NCBI GenBank assembly: GCA_017556895.1
Contig: JAFYLX010000060.1
Coordinates: 1-5,616 of the forward strand
Source of the DNA: Bacillota bacterium
GTDB lineage: Bacteria > Bacillota_A > Clostridia > Peptostreptococcales > Anaerovoracaceae
Length of the DNA: 5,616 bases
Direction: 5' to 3'
Positions 4,794-5,616 of the stretch are shown piece by piece. The position numbers were made by a program, and so were the translations under genes. The stretch's first letter is position 1. Each line of letters begins with the position of its first letter. Below the pieces are notes generated by a model. That model was given only the letters and a program-made list of their open reading frames with translations. It made no database searches and was not told the DNA's origin.

Positions 4794-5616
4794 TTATTCT
4801 ACTTTTTTCTTTAATGCAACTACTGCGCATGCTGCCATTACTACTAATGCCATGTATACCATGATTTCTGTCTGGTCGCCTGTTGCAGGAGTCTTATCAG
4901 CTTCTGGCTTATCAACTGGTTTGTCAGCTTCTGGCTTGTCAGTTTCTGGCTTATCAGTTCCTGGTTTGTCAGCTTCTGGCTTATCAGTTTCTGGTTTGTC
5001 AGTAGGTGTATCAGCTGGTTCATCACCTTCATCGCCTTCGCCCGGACCTGGAACTACTGGTTCATCGCCTGGTTCATCGCCTGGTTCGTCTGCAGGAGCT
5101 TCGTCTCCAACGTATGCATCACCTAGCATGTTTGAGAAGATGTAGTTGGAAATGAAGCTGTATTCATCTCTCTGGTGACCCTTATTTGTCAATGTATTTG
5201 CAAATAGAGCAACATCAATATCGTTTCCGTTTACGTCTTTGCCTTCATATTCGAAGCCCTGAACGGATCCGTTTAAGAATGCTTCGTATTTAGCAAGTTT
5301 ATCTTCTGTCTGAGTAGGAATAAATCCTTCTGTAGGAGTCTTAGTTCCGTCCATTTTTACTAGAACCTTTGCACCTTCTGGAACAGCTGTGAAGTAGCCA
5401 ACACCATATCCGTATAATACATCGTCGCCTTCATTAACGTATGTAACGTTAGTTAGAGTTGTTTCAGGATATGTAACATAGCCTAAACAGTCCATTGCGC
5501 CGGAACAGTTTTTACGAGCAATATTTGCTCCAAACAAGTTAGTCCACTGTCTTGTAGCTGTGCTACCGTATCCAATGTATGGTGTACCCGCCTGAACAGC
5601 TGCAAGGCTATCAGCA
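4794..5616 (-). CDS. Wall-anchored surface protein, C-terminal part (possibly M14 zinc carboxypeptidase-like; runs off the right edge)
   Basis: The frame is open to the right edge, so the start is outside; 273 residues are visible. The first ~165 form a folded region containing [14 protein letters not shown], a close cysteine pair ([14 protein letters not shown]), [19 protein letters not shown] and [20 protein letters not shown] near its end. This reminds me of the amidotransferase-like tail of large clostridial M14 zinc carboxypeptidases, but the catalytic domain is not in view, so this is tentative. An acidic proline-rich linker follows ([20 protein letters not shown]), then seven DKPxx repeats. 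The end is a sortase signal: TPATGD (4875-4892), a hydrophobic stretch [18 protein letters not shown] and the basic tail KKKVE. The motif departs from LPxTG at its first position, as is common in Clostridia. An exported protein attached to peptidoglycan is well supported; the enzymatic role is not. Confidence 0.85.
   Translation of the reverse strand, partial: ADSLAAVQAGTPYIGYGSTATRQWTNLFGANIARKNCSGAMDCLGYVTYPETTLTNVTYVNEGDDVLYGYGVGYFTAVPEGAKVLVKMDGTKTPTEGFIPTQTEDKLAKYEAFLNGSVQGFEYEGKDVNGNDIDVALFANTLTNKGHQRDEYSFISNYIFSNMLGDAYVGDEAPADEPGDEPGDEPVVPGPGEGDEGDEPADTPTDKPETDKPEADKPGTDKPETDKPEADKPVDKPEADKTPATGDQTEIMVYMALVVMAACAVVALKKKVE
4896..5000 (-). repeat. Tandem 15-bp coding repeat, DKP-x-x wall-spanning linker
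   Basis: Thirty-five codons encode seven units in the order [34 protein letters not shown], ending with one D. Six units are 15 bases and one is 12 (a lost codon). The units are close to identical at the DNA level, so copy number can be expected to vary between strains by slippage or recombination. Such proline-rich, charged repeats are typical spacers that carry a surface domain through the cell wall. Confidence 0.9.

Noticed and set aside
4896..5000. Short regular repeats considered as a CRISPR array
   Set aside because: Units are 15 bases, contiguous, in frame and encode DKPxx; there are no spacers.
4783..5145. Plus-strand frame rich in SGLS repeats
   Set aside because: It is the antisense reading of the DKPxx repeats and the sorting signal of the surface protein. 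Its periodicity comes entirely from that coding repeat.

Overview
The window looks like a chromosomal segment of a low-GC Gram-positive bacterium of the class Clostridia. The evidence is AT-rich DNA, strong AGGAGG-type ribosome binding sites, TTG and GTG starts, the sporulation-family pair yqfC-yqfD ahead of phoH, and a sortase-anchored surface protein. The genus cannot be fixed from the sequence. Family XIII/Anaerovoracaceae-like anaerobes would fit, but that is only a guess.

Layout from right to left, in the direction of most transcription (minus strand): the C-terminal part of a large wall-anchored surface protein (4794 to the right edge) ends in a clear intrinsic terminator. A well-formed promoter (4683-4711) then drives rpsU (ribosomal protein S21, 59 aa) and yqeY (GatB/YqeY family, 148 aa), closed by a second hairpin terminator (3890-3910). 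Next come moaC and mogA/moaB of molybdenum cofactor (Moco) synthesis. A plus-strand PHP-family phosphatase (HisK/HisJ-like histidinol-phosphatase) meets mogA tail to tail with an 8-bp overlap. On its other side lies a small MOSC-domain gene, again on the minus strand. The left end holds yqfC, yqfD and the first 72 codons of phoH, with long out-of-frame overlaps between neighbours.

How it fits together: rpsU-yqeY-yqfC-yqfD-phoH is a familiar run of genes in Firmicutes. Here it is split by about 2.4 kb carrying three Moco genes and one antisense phosphatase gene. MoaC acts early (cyclic pyranopterin monophosphate formation), MogA acts late (molybdopterin adenylylation), and MOSC proteins handle sulfur or finished cofactor. 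The other Moco genes (moaA, moaD, moaE, moeA) are not in the window.

I found no mobile element, CRISPR array, tRNA, rRNA or obvious new defence system. The observations most worth checking are the antisense phosphatase inside the Moco set, a hairpin that buries the yqfC ribosome binding site and may also terminate the MOSC transcript, the terminator just ahead of moaC with no evident promoter after it, and a palindrome filling the spacer of the rpsU promoter.
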